64,000 bases of DNA from Gyrodactylus bullatarudis. Its lineage: Eukaryota; Platyhelminthes; Monogenea; Gyrodactylidea; Gyrodactylidae. Both the position numbers and the translations under genes were made by a program. Where the stretch lies: positions 288,746 through 352,745 of the forward strand of contig SSNU01000205.1 in assembly GCA_012064415.1 (NCBI GenBank). The letters run 5' to 3'. Shown here piece after piece: positions 1 to 11,622 of the stretch (position 1 is the first letter of the stretch; the number at the start of each line of letters is the position of its first letter). Under the pieces are notes generated by a model. That model saw nothing but the letters and a program-made list of their open reading frames with translations. It searched no databases and was not told where the DNA came from.

Positions 1-2689
1 TCATGGCGTATCTTTGAAATATCTTTTTTGATTAGTTAGAAATCGAATTTCAACTTTCGCACCTCGTCCAATTTACTTGCCTAATTCTGATCCAATTTAA
101 GTTATTGCTTTGTTAAATCCTTTATATCCTAAAAGCAATTATATATTGACTCAGGGTGGCTTTTAGAATCAACAATCTATAGATATCAAGAGATGGTGTG
201 AAGTTAGTTTAAGAACTCTTTCAATTTCTTAAGATTTTGGCCAATGATGTTTATCTTAAATAAATTGAATACTCTCCTTTTTACTGTAATTCCATATATA
301 CAGATTTCAAACTAAGCAAATAAATTAAAATTGTTATTTAGTAATATTAGTAATATCCTTGCGTACAGTCCTCAATTTTTTCTTTGACAACATGAATAGA
401 AAATGTAACCCCCGCCACCACAAAAACCAGGTAGGTATTATAGGAGAAAGAAAGAGTTTTGCTCTGAGGTAGAAAAAAATGAATTAAAATTTCCCCTTTT
501 CTCGTGTTTCTTGATTATCTGGGCAATTTGATGTTATTCTTTCCAATTTCGCCCTTGGACTGATACAAATAAAATATGTCATTCTTTTTGATTTGTTTTT
601 TTTTCAATTTGAAAAATCATTGTTGCTAGAGATTGAAATTTTAGAGAGATGAAAATTATCCATGCTTCACTAGTTGTTGACGAAATTTATTATTAATTCA
701 GTTTAATTTGTGAGCTTAGTTTAGAAAGTAAAGAAACAAATGTAAAAGAAACTCAGATTCTTTCACAATCTTGCTTTAACGGCTCTATTCGAGGCTTTGA
801 ACTTTGGGACGGGAAATAAACTTGTTTTAGAACTTTTTATGCTTTAAAATGCTTAAGAACATCAGTTTTGAGCTGAGCCATCCGATGGCTGCCATCGTGG
901 TCATGTTTTGAAAAAATATAAGAAGATATATAATAAGGCCTTTATTTCGGGCATACTCATCAGTGTGATGCATGCCATATAAATACGTTTTTTGCGATAA
1001 TAAATTTTAACAATCATTGGTTTTTGGTGTCTTTCAAATAGAAGTTATAAGAAAGGATATGGAAAAAATGTTCATTTTCACGCATGAGAAACCAAAACCC
1101 GTCTAATGTGAGAGGTAAAGGCATTATGACAACAGGCCCTATGTTATACAGATATGAGTTAGGACTTTAGATAAAATTTTCTTTGAATTAATCAGATCCT
1201 AGTCACAAGCAAGTCCAAATCGATTGATTATCGATTTTTATTTATAAAAAAACATGTGTTTTCATATGTAGTGACCCGCTACAAATTTCTATTGCAAGTA
1301 TGAATTAAACATCTCCAAGGATAGCTTTTTAAGCAAGATGTTTTCTTATATTTCTTACTTCTCAACAACATCACTCTGATTCCTTATTGATCAAATTAAT
1401 TTAGTAAATAATCCAGAAAAATTAGTCTTGGACTTGAATTATTCAAGAGAAATATTTGTCAAGATTGAGTATTGTCTATTAATATATTTGTCAATGCAGT
1501 ATGCATAAATAACAATGGTTGAAGAATTATTTTTATTGCAATTTTTATGCTCTTACCCATTGTTCATTTTTAAATTTTACCCTATAGAGACGGTAAAAGA
1601 AAGTAGGATTCTTCAGATATTTTAGATTCGAATTCGTCTGAAAAAATCCGAAAAGGTATCGAAAATTTTGAAATATTTTTTGGTAACTGATTCAAAATGT
1701 ACACTTTCACTGATTTAAAAAAAATATTTGGAAAATTTTAAAGACATTTTAAATTTCAAATTTGATTTTTTTAAACTTTGAGTTGAAAAATTTTGTTCAT
1801 TTCAAGGTCATAGAGGAATCAAACGGTTGAGTTGAGATATAAATATAACTGAAAATTTCTGACTCTGAATAATCACGAACGGGTTAAAGGATGCAAAACT
1901 TATTCCACTGATCATTATTAATAATTATTCATTAGAATGAATAGTTTATTCTAAATCCAACAAAGTAAGACAATTGGCGATTGTTAAAAATTTTACTGGA
2001 TCCATTCCATATACATTACGCTAGGCGTCTTTTTAAAAATAAGGCAATTTAATTTTGTTATGAATAACTTCCGGATGAATTTATCAATAGCTCAATTGTT
2101 TAATATCCTGTATCGTAAATTAAAGTGTTTTATGTAAACCATGAATTTTCCGATAAATCATTGATTCGCCTTTCATAGACTTACAAGATTTCGAATAATA
2201 ATTATTATAACCAGAGAGCTTTATTGACAAGGTTCATTTATTCAACATTGAATCAACAATACGATAGATATTCTTATTCCAACTTGTTCATAACATATTC
2301 ATCATGCATAATTCACTGGGGTACCGATGGGAAATCCTATTTTTATCAAAGGGAGTGGAAAAACGTTTTATGATCAATAATTAATTAAAGGCAACAGGTT
2401 CAACAAGACCAGCAAGAATGATTTGATAAATTACAATAGCTAGATTTAAGCAATAAAAATGTCCATATTTAGTAATATTTTCGTGCAAAAAATAAATGAA
2501 TATAATTCTCTGCTATATGCTAACAGATGGCTGAAAAGTACTCATATTTAGACTGGCGACTTGAAATCAGATATAAACAAAAACCAAAATTATTCATTCT
2601 TTTATTCCAAATGAAATACTTAAAGCAATAATAATTGTAGGAAAATAATAAATAGTTTTTAATAAAATCAATAATTTTTTTTTCTATAG
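1..2689. other. AT-rich flank upstream of the channel gene
   Basis: No intact gene is visible. Positions 2-240 hold a stop-riddled decayed frame of unknown origin. Positions about 865-985 hold a deleted copy of the fold-back arm also found at 23250 and 23846. The first exon or exons of the channel gene, with the signal peptide and start codon, should lie here or further left, but no convincing hydrophobic ATG exon with a donor site was found. Confidence 0.6.
937..985 (+). repeat. Dispersed copy of the 23.3 kb fold-back arm
   Basis: The stretch from ggcctttatttcgggcatac to the ccatataaata end closely matches the arm at 23296-23342. Weaker similarity begins near 865 (the tttgagctgag block, also seen inverted near 23960), with a deletion between. 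It therefore belongs to a dispersed family. Confidence 0.6.
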
Positions 2690-2889
2690 TCTCAGGTGGG
2701 TATGAAGCTTCTGCTGAAAAATTATTGATTAAACAAATTCTCGAGCGCTACGAAACAGCAGGGAAATATGGACGACCTGTATCAAACCCTTCTGATGTGA
2801 TCAATGTTGAGTTTGGCATTTCTCTCTTTCAAATATTCGAGTTGAAGGAGCGCGATCAAATTCTCAATGTTAAAGTTTGGACGAACTAC
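2690..2889 (+). CDS. Channel gene exon a: extracellular N-terminus
   Basis: Follows a pyrimidine-rich acceptor ending ctatag and ends at TAC before donor gtaggt. It starts with two bases of a split codon, so an upstream exon must exist. It encodes the amphipathic N-terminal helix region (EKLLIKQILERYE) and the first beta strands through VWTNY. The donor begins a 50 bp intron. Confidence 0.85.
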
Positions 2890-5800
2890 GTAGGTTTTTT
2901 TGAAAAAGTTGATCAAAATTTGAATGAATCCTTTTTTAGGCTTGGTCCGATCCTCTCCTAACATGGGATCCAAAGAATTACTCCTCAATTGAGGAAGTTC
3001 GGATACCGTCTGATAAAATATGGGTTCCCGACATTGTCTTGTATAACTAGTAAGTAAATATTTGCATTCTATTCGAATTTGATGGAAATCGACCCATAAA
3101 ATCAGATAAAAGAATTAAATTGTTGTTAATTTCCAGTGCTGATGAAAGACTAAAGGAACAACGTGATGTAATGCTCATGATAGATTATACTGGACGTGTC
3201 TTTTGGAGTCCTCCGGCCATTTTCAAGTCAACCTGCAGCATCGACATTACCTACTTTCCGTTTGATTCACAAATATGCAATCTCAAATTTGCCAGCGCCA
3301 CGAATAGTCTGACAAAGTTGAATTTGACCCTATTCAATAATGATGAGAATATCAATATTGACCATTACATGTCGAGTAATGAATGGGAATTAAAGGGGAG
3401 ACCTGCAGAGAGGAGAGTTCAGGATAAGAACGGTGAAAAGTCTCCTCAGTTGTTATTCTTTCTTGTGTAAGCGTTGATATCAATGCCTGAATAATTTGTG
3501 TCCTGCATGAGTATTTCGAGATGAAATTTACTGACACTAAAATATATTTATAATGTAAAGCTAGTTGACATGAAGATGAGAATTTACTATTTTTATCAAA
3601 AAAATAAGAAAATAGTCTATTTATTAGTAAAGCTAATTGATATGAAGTTGGGAATCTATGATTTTTACAGAAATCTCGATATTTTCATCAAGAATTTGAA
3701 TTTGTTAAAGATTTTTTGGAATCCTACTCATGTTACCTGCTTTTACCATTTGAAGAAAAAAAATCTGAAAAAAATTATTTTTATGAAAAATATGGTAATT
3801 TTTCAAATTCATTGATCCTGAAAAAACTCTTTCGATCAGCCTCCCACTTTGAAACCAATAAAAAATTTTAGCTCTAAGTTCGAAAAAATGGGATTTTTTC
3901 AAATTTTTTTTTTTTTTGAAATGAAAACATTATATTGAAATTAAATTAATGAATACAAGAAAAAAATAATACATTCAAGGTTATGAGTGGTTTTAATAAA
4001 GTAAGAACTGATCATGATCCCCAAGCAAGTGCAGGCAGCACGCCAACCCAATGCACATCAGAAGAATCCGACTCAACGACCACTTTTAATATCAGCTATT
4101 CAAAAAGGAAACTAGGAACTGAAATCAGTTGATTCTTCAGTTCAAACGTTTATCCCACAGATACAAGGTTAAATTTTATTGAACATAAAAGGTCTCATTA
4201 TCAGAGGACTTATTCAGTCAAATGAAAATTAGAGTAAAGAAGAGATTTTGTGTAGTCAAGCTTAGACCTTATATGACACATGATAGATCTCAAATCAAAA
4301 AGGTTATCACAATCCTTTAAGGAAAACTTAATTTCTAGATATTTGTAATATTTGAGAAGGAAATGATATGAATTTGAAAAATTACCATATTTTTCATAAA
4401 AATAATTTTTTTCAGATTTTTTTTCTTCAAATGGTAAAAGCAGGTAACATGAGTAGGATTCCAAAAAATCTTTAACAAATTCAAATTCTTGATGAAAATA
4501 TCGAGATTTCTGTAAAAATCATAGATTCCCAACTTAATTTCAACCAACTTTATAAATTATAGAGGTAAATAAGATATGTAGTGATCTTAATGAAATTAAT
4601 GAATATTAGTAATGAATATAATATAAATTATAGATAGATAGATATGGAATAATTTATGAAACCATCTTTTAATAATAATTTTGACTTGTTGAGAATATGA
4701 TTCTGAACACAATGGATAAAATTTACCTATCCATACGATAAAAACTTTAGACCAAAGAAAATCAATTACTCTGATCGGTTAATATTCGAGTTAAATAAAA
4801 ATTTTCTTCCTTTCAAAAGATTGTAAGCGTTTGAAAATCTTGTTGAAATCATAAAGAATATAAGAAAGAAAACCTAGACCTGACTTTTGAAAATAAGGAA
4901 CATCATGGATAAGAAAGAAAGGATCATTTGATGAACAAATCAAGAAGATATAATAGCAGAGTTATCTAAGAATCTAAAACAGTCATAATAGTATGCCTCA
5001 CATCATTTTATTCATATTTCAATTGTGAAAATATATATGCCGGCCTAGTGATAAGAATTAGACAATTTCGAAATCGATAAAAAATGGCCAAATTGAATCA
5101 ATTTTTTGAAATATTTTGTCATCTTCTCATTAGAGATGTAACGAATTTTTATCTTTTATTAAATCAAAGTTTTCCGTGAAATTTCCACATATAATTTTGT
5201 TAACAATGATGTGTGAGATCTAAAATAACTGAAAATTCGTTTGCAATCCCATGCATTGCATAGTCATGCATTGTCTATTTCCCCAAAATTCTCTTGTAGG
5301 CATAGTAGTATAACAAAATTTAACAGGAATGATCCTAACATGATTCTATTACTATTTTCATTGAGAAAACTCTTAAAGCCTTATCAGCAAAATAGATTTT
5401 CGAAATTTTAGTGAAAACGTAGTAAAAATTCATTGAAAATCTAGCAGCATTTTTAAAAAGTCTGTTCTTTAAACTTGAATATTATCACAGACAAGCATTT
5501 TGATACTTGAACTTACTTTATATAAAATAATGTTTAGAGTACGTAGTATGTTTTTAAAATAGGTTGAAAAATTTGTTACATCTCTACTGCTTATTTCATC
5601 AGAGGATTCAAAAGATAATTTGGGTTTTTTTTGTACAACCGGTAAATTCTCATTTTCACGTCAACTAGCCTCGAAAGTAAGAAAATTAAGATGTTTCTTA
5701 CAAAAATGGTATTACCACTGCCACTTAACCCTCATAATAATTATAATATTTACGAACTGTTGATAACCCTATTTGCCTAGAAATTTAATGATAGATAAAA

Positions 5801-6808
5801 CAAGAGCCCAAAGGGAAATTGTTAAGAGAATTTCAACCCTAGAGGGCTTTATTTATAGAAGGAAAGAAAGAGAGGAATAAAAAATCTCTATTTTTTCTTA
5901 TCAGATTGGAGAGAAATTCAGCCTTTTATGGATACCTCCTAGTCCTACCCTGCATCTTACTAAGCTTGCTCAATTTGGTAATCTTTTGGCTACCTCCACA
6001 AATCCCAGCAAAAATGATTCTCGGTCAGTAATTTGAATGAATAGCCTTATTTGTTTCCTAATGTACTTTATTTATTCTAGGAATGAATATTTTCGTCGCA
6101 TTCAGTCTATTGTTGAGAATTTTAGCCAAAATGACGCCTACCTCGTCGAGAAATGTTCCCTACCTTGGCTTTTATTATTGTCTGAATATGATCCTTATCA
6201 GTTTATCGACGTTGTTTTCCATTGTGGTCATCCACATGCATTTTAGGGCTGATAAATGCAGCAATATACCTGTCTGGTTAGCAAATGTAAGTTGCAAAAT
6301 AAACTTTATTATACATTTTAATCTATATACTTTGAAGTAATTATCTGAATTTAATTTTTCATTTCCCCCTAAGATTATTCAAAAATTATCGCGTTTTCAT
6401 GGCATGAATTGTGAACTGCCAGAGATTTCAAAACCACAAGAGAAAAAACCCTTCTCCCCACCTCCCCCTAAGGAGTGCAAAACCATTGACCAGTGGGCTG
6501 ATAAAAATAACCTGCCATTAGATCAAACTGAACAATTAGAGAACAACCTCTGTGACATTCGGACAGCTCTGAAGAGTCTAATGACGAAAATAGAGGTTAA
6601 AGATAAGAATGCCAAACGCTACAAGGAATGGAGATCAGTCGGACTCGTCATTGATCGCACTCTATTTTGGGTTTATCTTTTCATCATAATTGTTAGTGGT
6701 TTAGTTATGCTCTATCCCAGGAAGACAGATTATAATCGACAATCTGTTCTTGAGCATTACAATCAAAAAATTATGAGTAGCAAAAATAGGTTAGACTTCA
6801 AGTCTTAG
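2690..6808 (+). CDS. Divergent nicotinic-receptor-like Cys-loop channel subunit (six exons, 5' end missing)
   Basis: Pentameric ligand-gated ion channel subunit of the plasma membrane. The exons 2690-2889, 2940-3049, 3137-3466, 5905-6023, 6081-6286 and 6374-6808 join with consistent phase into about 465 residues without a signal peptide. Visible features in order are a loop-D-like VWTNYAWSD, a loop-A-like IWVPDIVLYN, the Cys loop (C, 13 residues including YFPFD, C), M1, M2, M3, a charged intracellular loop and M4. The Cys loop is of acetylcholine-receptor type (FPFD). Oddities: the loop B tryptophan is absent, loop C is short and has no adjacent cysteine pair, and the M2 entrance reads IPAKM where cation channels have GEK. 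It is therefore a non-alpha, divergent subunit. The family call is firm; ligand and ion selectivity are inference. Confidence 0.9.
2940..3049 (+). CDS. Channel gene exon b: loop D/loop A region
   Basis: Encodes AWSDPLLTWDPKNY through IWVPDIVLYN, with conserved Trp and WVPD motifs. It ends with two bases (ta) before donor gtaagt, completed by the t that opens the next exon. Confidence 0.85.
3137..3466 (+). CDS. Channel gene exon c: Cys loop and truncated loop C
   Basis: Begins after acceptor ttccag and encodes YADERLKEQ, the 15-residue Cys loop with YFPFD, and the loop B to loop C region. The usual GxWTY of loop B is replaced by FASATNS followed by an N-glycosylation sequon (NLT). The usual Tyr-x-Cys-Cys of loop C is missing from the stretch after NEWELKG. 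It ends gt before donor gtaagc, in phase with the M1 exon. Confidence 0.85.
3467..5904 (+). other. 2.4 kb intron of the channel gene
   Basis: Starts gtaagc and ends cttatcag. It holds a family A end (3553-3605), a complete family B fold-back element (3627-4555) and another family A-like inverted end at about 5643-5672 (taaattctcattttcacgtc). The rest is AT-rich with no feature. Confidence 0.7.
3627..4555. repeat. Family B palindromic element (copy B1)
   Basis: The outer end aagctaattgatatgaagtt reads inverted and slightly diverged at about 4525-4552. The arms (about 3627-3815 and 4370-4555) are near-identical inverted copies, and both translate to the same spurious peptide on opposite strands. 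The loop of ~550 bp is unrelated AT-rich DNA. No transposase is encoded, so this is a non-autonomous fold-back/MITE-like element. Confidence 0.8.
5905..6023 (+). CDS. Channel gene exon d: M1 and pore entrance
   Basis: Acceptor cttatcag, donor gtcagt. Encodes LERNSAFYGY, M1 (YLLVLPCILLSLLNLVIFW with the conserved Pro-Cys) and the M1-M2 linker LPPQIPAKMILG. The linker has the same length as in acetylcholine receptors, but Pro-Ala-Lys replaces Gly-Glu-Lys. Confidence 0.88.
6081..6286 (+). CDS. Channel gene exon e: M2 and M3
   Basis: Acceptor ttattctag, donor gtaagt. Encodes the rest of M2 (GMNIFVAFSLLLRILAKM), the M2-M3 loop TPTSSRNVPYLG and M3 through VVIHMHFR. By alignment to alpha7-type M2, position 9' is Val, 16' is Arg and 20' is Lys. 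Confidence 0.9.
6374..6808 (+). CDS. Channel gene exon f: intracellular loop, M4 and stop
   Basis: Acceptor ccccctaag in phase 0. Encodes IIQKLSRFHG at the end of M3, a Lys/Pro-rich loop with four consecutive prolines, an acidic helix, and M4 (LFWVYLFIIIVSGLVMLYP). It ends with a short tail and a TAG at 6806-6808. Confidence 0.9.
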   Translation: MIQKLSRFHGMNCELPEISKPQEKKPFSPPPPKECKTIDQWADKNNLPLDQTEQLENNLCDIRTALKSLMTKIEVKDKNAKRYKEWRSVGLVIDRTLFWVYLFIIIVSGLVMLYPRKTDYNRQSVLEHYNQKIMSSKNRLDFKS

Positions 6809-6884
6809 GAATCAGAACTGCGTGTAGATGAGCAGAACTTCAGCATTCACAAATCAACTTTGTGTTGGAAAAATGATTTTATTG

Positions 6885-6890
6885 AATAAA
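6885..6890 (+). promoter_or_regulatory. Probable polyadenylation signal of the channel gene
   Basis: AATAAA lies 77 bp past the stop codon in otherwise noncoding DNA. This is a typical spacing for a short 3' UTR. Confidence 0.5.
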
Positions 6891-9800
6891 AATATATTGT
6901 TATCTTCAATGAAGATTCTTCATATCCTATCTATTTTTAGTTTGACTGAAATTTTCATGATTTGAATCATTTTTTTTAATTTATCAGCATACTTGTTAGT
7001 AGATGGATATACTATATTTAAGCAAAATCCACTGTATCACAACAATTCTTAAAAAATTCACTCCATTAATCTTGGGAATTGTTTTTTTAAGTTTACGTTC
7101 ACACTCATAAATAAAATTATTATGTAATCTAAGTCAAATTATTTATCGCAAAGAATAAACTTGGATTTTTGTAATCAATATAAATGAACTGTGAGTTAGA
7201 GCTGGCCTGATATAATTCATGTACCATTTAACAGTTTGAAATTATTAGAAATTGATTTGAATATTCCCCTTTGGCTTCCAATCATTGCGACCTCGACAAC
7301 AAAAATAAAATAGCTTTCCAAGGGCTTTGAAACCAAAAAGCTCATAAGTATATTAATAAAAGTAGATTTTATTTTGAAATATTCACTGAAATTAAACCGA
7401 TTTCTTATCAATTAATGTTTTTTCGATGAATATGATTAATCCTAGTTTTTTTTATTTATTAAGGTAAAAGATCCCATTTATATGATAGGGTTGGCGAATA
7501 AAACTTTTAATTAATAATAGTACAAATGATAAACCACTTTAGTAAATAGAAATAACGTTAATCTTTTAAGAAATTGTGCAAAAGATAATTAAGAATTCTT
7601 GTACTTTTCTGCCATGTATGATATTTATAATAGAAAATCATTTTAAAAGGCAGCGATGATAATTCCATAATTAGTTTTCATCAATCCTATTTATGTGTGC
7701 ATCGATTTTCTTTTATTCTCTGTTATTATGAAATAAGCCCCACATTCACATCAAAATTATTCTTTGGGTCGAGAAAAAGGATGATCAATTTTCAATAATA
7801 CCCTTTTATTCCACACAAATAAAATATGATCCAAGGAATACTGGTTATTTATGAAAAATTAAAGTACAATATGACTCACTATAGAGAAAGTGGGGAATCA
7901 ATTCTATAAACACGAACCTCCTTCAATAAATTGGATTATATTAGATTTATTTCCTTGAATATACTTCGTAGCCCTTTTGGATTTCTATAATTTCTTCTAG
8001 AGTTCTTCTACAATGGACCGAAACGTTAATACAAAAATTAAGCATACGATTTTCTTCCCTTTAGAAATGCAAATGATTATTTTGTTCAAAAAATAAAATA
8101 AAAATGTAGTTATCCGTTGAGAACATACGTCAAACGTATGTTTGCACAGAAATTGAAGTCAAAAGTCTTGTTTTTCTTTTCTTCCTTAAGATTACTTCCA
8201 CCTGATTATTTCGTTATTCAAAAAAAGAGAACCATTTCAAATTATAATAATAATTATCATTACACGATGATAACTCGTGATCTACTTTATTTTTGTACAA
8301 TCAGTGCTTGTAATATTTCTTATTGTTAACAATTGTTATATGCCACACACAAAAACTATACCTTTCTAATATAGAAATGGAAAAAGAGTCGAGATTTTGC
8401 TACCTAATATCAAAATTCTGAAAAATCATCTTTCAGATTCTGATTTAAATTCAATTTTTTTTGAAGAAGAATGCATTTTTTTGAGAATAAAGTCAATCAT
8501 GCTAAATCTGTTCTAATGCTTAACCTCGTCCTTGATCATTTTCACTACTTGGTAATGGATGAAATTTCGATAATTCGAAATCCCTCGAAAATAGAGAATT
8601 TTGGCGTCAAATTGAGAGTTGAAAAATTGTCACATTTTTCTAAATTTACAAGGAATAATATGGTTTGTTGGTATCATGTTTTAATCAAGGCTTTCTCCAG
8701 CATTCATACTTTTATCATCTAAGATTGATTTGAGATAATTTCTTCCATGAAGCATCTATCAATCAAAAGAATTTCAGACAAAATTATTCTGAACTAATAC
8801 AATACTGCAGTGGGCAGGTCTCAAAAGTTTCAAAAACTGTAAAAGTTACTTTTTTCACAAACGTATTACTCTTTCATTTTGTGAAATCAATGATTTCTTG
8901 ATGGAAAACCCAGAAAATTTTTTTCAAGGTTCCTTGCTATGATTTCTATGGTTAATATTTAATTCTTTTTAAACCTACCTTTAGTTTAGGGGATATTCTT
9001 GCTGGAAAATGACTATTTTTTGGCCAAATATTCGGCTAATTTTTTTTTGCCTTAATAGTTGATGTCAAGGTGATCCGTGATCACATATGTGTATTATACA
9101 GGTATGGTTACTTGATAAAAGTTTTTCTCTTTGTTTTCCCTCAACTCTGCTAATGGGGTTTCAAAAAAAGTTTACAAAACAATTTATCTTTAAACTATCA
9201 TAACTCCTGAATAATTATTTTTTCTGACTTTGAGTGCATTTAAAAAACTTTTGCAAAAGGGCTGAATTCACATATTATCCATTAATTAACGCGAAATTTT
9301 ACATTCTTTCTAATGGAGATAAAATCAATTTCGGATTCCTATGTTTTCATACCAAAAATATCAGATCTGAAATCAGAATAACAGTTTTTTTAGATAAGTT
9401 AAAAGGTAAAGATTAATTTTTCCCAAATCACTACCAATGTAATTTATTGATGCTAAATTATTGATTCCTCAGTCAAAAGATTATTTAGTTCTTCCATTAT
9501 ACAAGTTGTAAACAGATTATGACTTGTGAAAGTAACGTAATGGCTACGTAAGGGTTAACTAGCCTTACAATGATTTCGAATGCTTCGAAATTCAGATAAA
9601 AAGGATCAAGCTTCCCACCCATAGACTATCTTGGCACAGGAAATTCGACTCTATTCTGGATCAAAACTATTTTTCCTATGCAATAGATTTGATTCATCGT
9701 TCAAAAAAACAAGAGATGGCATTTTACTTGTCGAAAAATTTCTGACAGTTATATAAATGATTCATCTGTTTCCTACACTGTAGTTATAGTAAGCTAGTGT

Positions 9801-11295
9801 GTATTACACTGTGTGACGTAAATGAGAAGGAAAGACAAGCTTAATCCTATCCCATGTGTAAATTACTAATCCCCCATTGTTTGTACCCCTAAATTCAACT
9901 CTATCAACTCAGAAATGAAATAAATACATCATGTTACTTCGATTGTATGCTTCATAATCAAAACCTTTTTCTTCTTCGCAAGAAACATCTCTAAGGATAC
10001 ATCTCTAGGATCTTCATTGGACTTATCTATCTTTCTTTATTCTTTGATAATAATAGATCAAGGATTAATGATATAAACCTACCAAGGAGATAGCTTGCTA
10101 TGACATTATGAAATTTAACTCAAGAGAAGAATTGTTATTTAATTAAAAATGTGTAGGATTTCTATACAATAGAACAAATCAAAACTTATTTTATAGTTAT
10201 CTTTTGTTCATATCTGAAGTAAAACTGTGGCGATTTGGGAATTTTCGGAATATTTCTGAATCTGAAGAATCCTAGTTTGATCCGATTTAGATGTAGCGGA
10301 GCAAGTCATAAACGATGCTTGATTAAGTCGTTTTTTTAGTTTTGTCGGCTCGCCAGGCGATTGATAAAAGATTCGAATAAATTCTACCTGTACAGTGGCT
10401 ATTTCTCTGTTGCCCAAGGGATTGGAATTAAAAATAACATTGATCTTATTTATATTTGTATCTTATATAAATATTTGGCATTTCAAAACGTTACAGCTCT
10501 CAGAACATAACTGAATATATCAAGATTGAACTTTAATTTTGATTTATTCTCGAAATGTAATACAGTCGGATATATATTTCAATCAATGTCTGGAAAAGAT
10601 TCTGTTTAGTAACAAGTTGTACTTTTATCATTAAGGTTTTTTGAGGTCTACTGAGCAAATTCACCCTCTTATAAAATGTGAAATTGTCCCAAAATGTACC
10701 TGCTAAGATTAGCGACTGAAAACTTTATTTCGTCTATGGAGATATCAATAATAAACGTTTTTCAATTAATAGAATATCTCTTTATTGATTTTCTTTATTG
10801 ATTGTTGAGTATTTGAAGATTATTTCAAAATAAATTAAAGTTGTTTTTTTTTAAATACGTTGAATAAGTATTCCAGAAAAAAAATCATCAGGAAGATACA
10901 TAATGTAAATAATACATCTCTGAAAATACACAGAATAACTTTATACACAAGAGAAATGTAATTTTTAATACCATAAAATTGGAACAGTTTTACTCACAAG
11001 AATACCTTTACTCTCTGATCGTGATGATAATGATGATAAATAAACAGATCATTAGATATTTTTTCCGTTTCTTATTAACCTAGAAATAATCAGATATCAA
11101 ATATAATTTGAATTTTATAAATCTCTTGCAAATAAATTTAGTCATTGGTCCTATTAATTGATTAATAATTACCAAGTCATCTTCATTTGTAAAGATGAAC
11201 TGGTTGTGGACAAGGGATATTTCATTTGGAGGGATGGGGGGAGTATTATTAAAGTAGTTTTACCCAAAAATATTTTACATAATTTCAATTTTCCT
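6891..11295. other. Intergenic DNA between convergent genes
   Basis: Lies between the 3' ends of the + strand channel gene and the - strand Ig-EGF gene. A family B fragment sits at about 8400-8650 (the block around cactacttggtaatggatga matches 13645 and 22129). A - strand open frame at 10208-10417 is unrecognised and not supported. Otherwise nothing is seen. Confidence 0.55.
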
Positions 11296-11622
11296 TCAGT
11301 TTTGTGGAATGCTTATCTCTGGTGTATAGGTGAGCAAAGGAGAAGGATGATAAGTTTGATAAATGGCATCTGAGGATAATTTAACTCTATGTCCAATTAA
11401 AGGGTCTTCTATAGCATAAATAAATTGCTCTGGTGTTGTAGCAACAGGGGAAGGTCCATTCTTATTGTTATACAGATTACAGCTCAATGATTTATTTTGC
11501 ATATTCGCTATGACATCGTGACGATACGTTTGTGGCGTCAAGAAATATGGGTCGTTCACGCCTCTGTTAATAGTTGAGTTGTATATCGATATTATTTCTC
11601 GGGGGTTTGACTTGAAGTTCAT
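11296..11622 (-). CDS. Ig-EGF gene exon 8: cytoplasmic tail and stop
   Basis: Opens in phase 0 after acceptor ctttttag. Encodes 108 polar residues beginning MNFKSNPREIISIYNS, with several Tyr residues (SIYNST, DPYFL, QTYRHD, NLYNN, IYQTYH). No known domain was recognised. No clear AATAAA was found just downstream on this strand. Confidence 0.85.
   Translation of the reverse strand: MNFKSNPREIISIYNSTINRGVNDPYFLTPQTYRHDVIANMQNKSLSCNLYNNKNGPSPVATTPEQFIYAIEDPLIGHRVKLSSDAIYQTYHPSPLLTYTPEISIPQN

Noticed and set aside
2..240. A frame that reads well if TAA/TAG are taken as glutamine, suggesting a ciliate code
   Set aside because: It also contains TGA codons, uses CAA normally, and the host genes nearby use the standard code. 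A decayed retroelement or chance is simpler.
3642..4547. Identical peptides predicted on opposite strands
   Set aside because: They are the two arms of a family B palindrome, not genes.
10208..10417. 69-residue - strand frame between the convergent genes
   Set aside because: No recognisable domain, splice context or composition difference. Part of it resembles repeat text near 1605.
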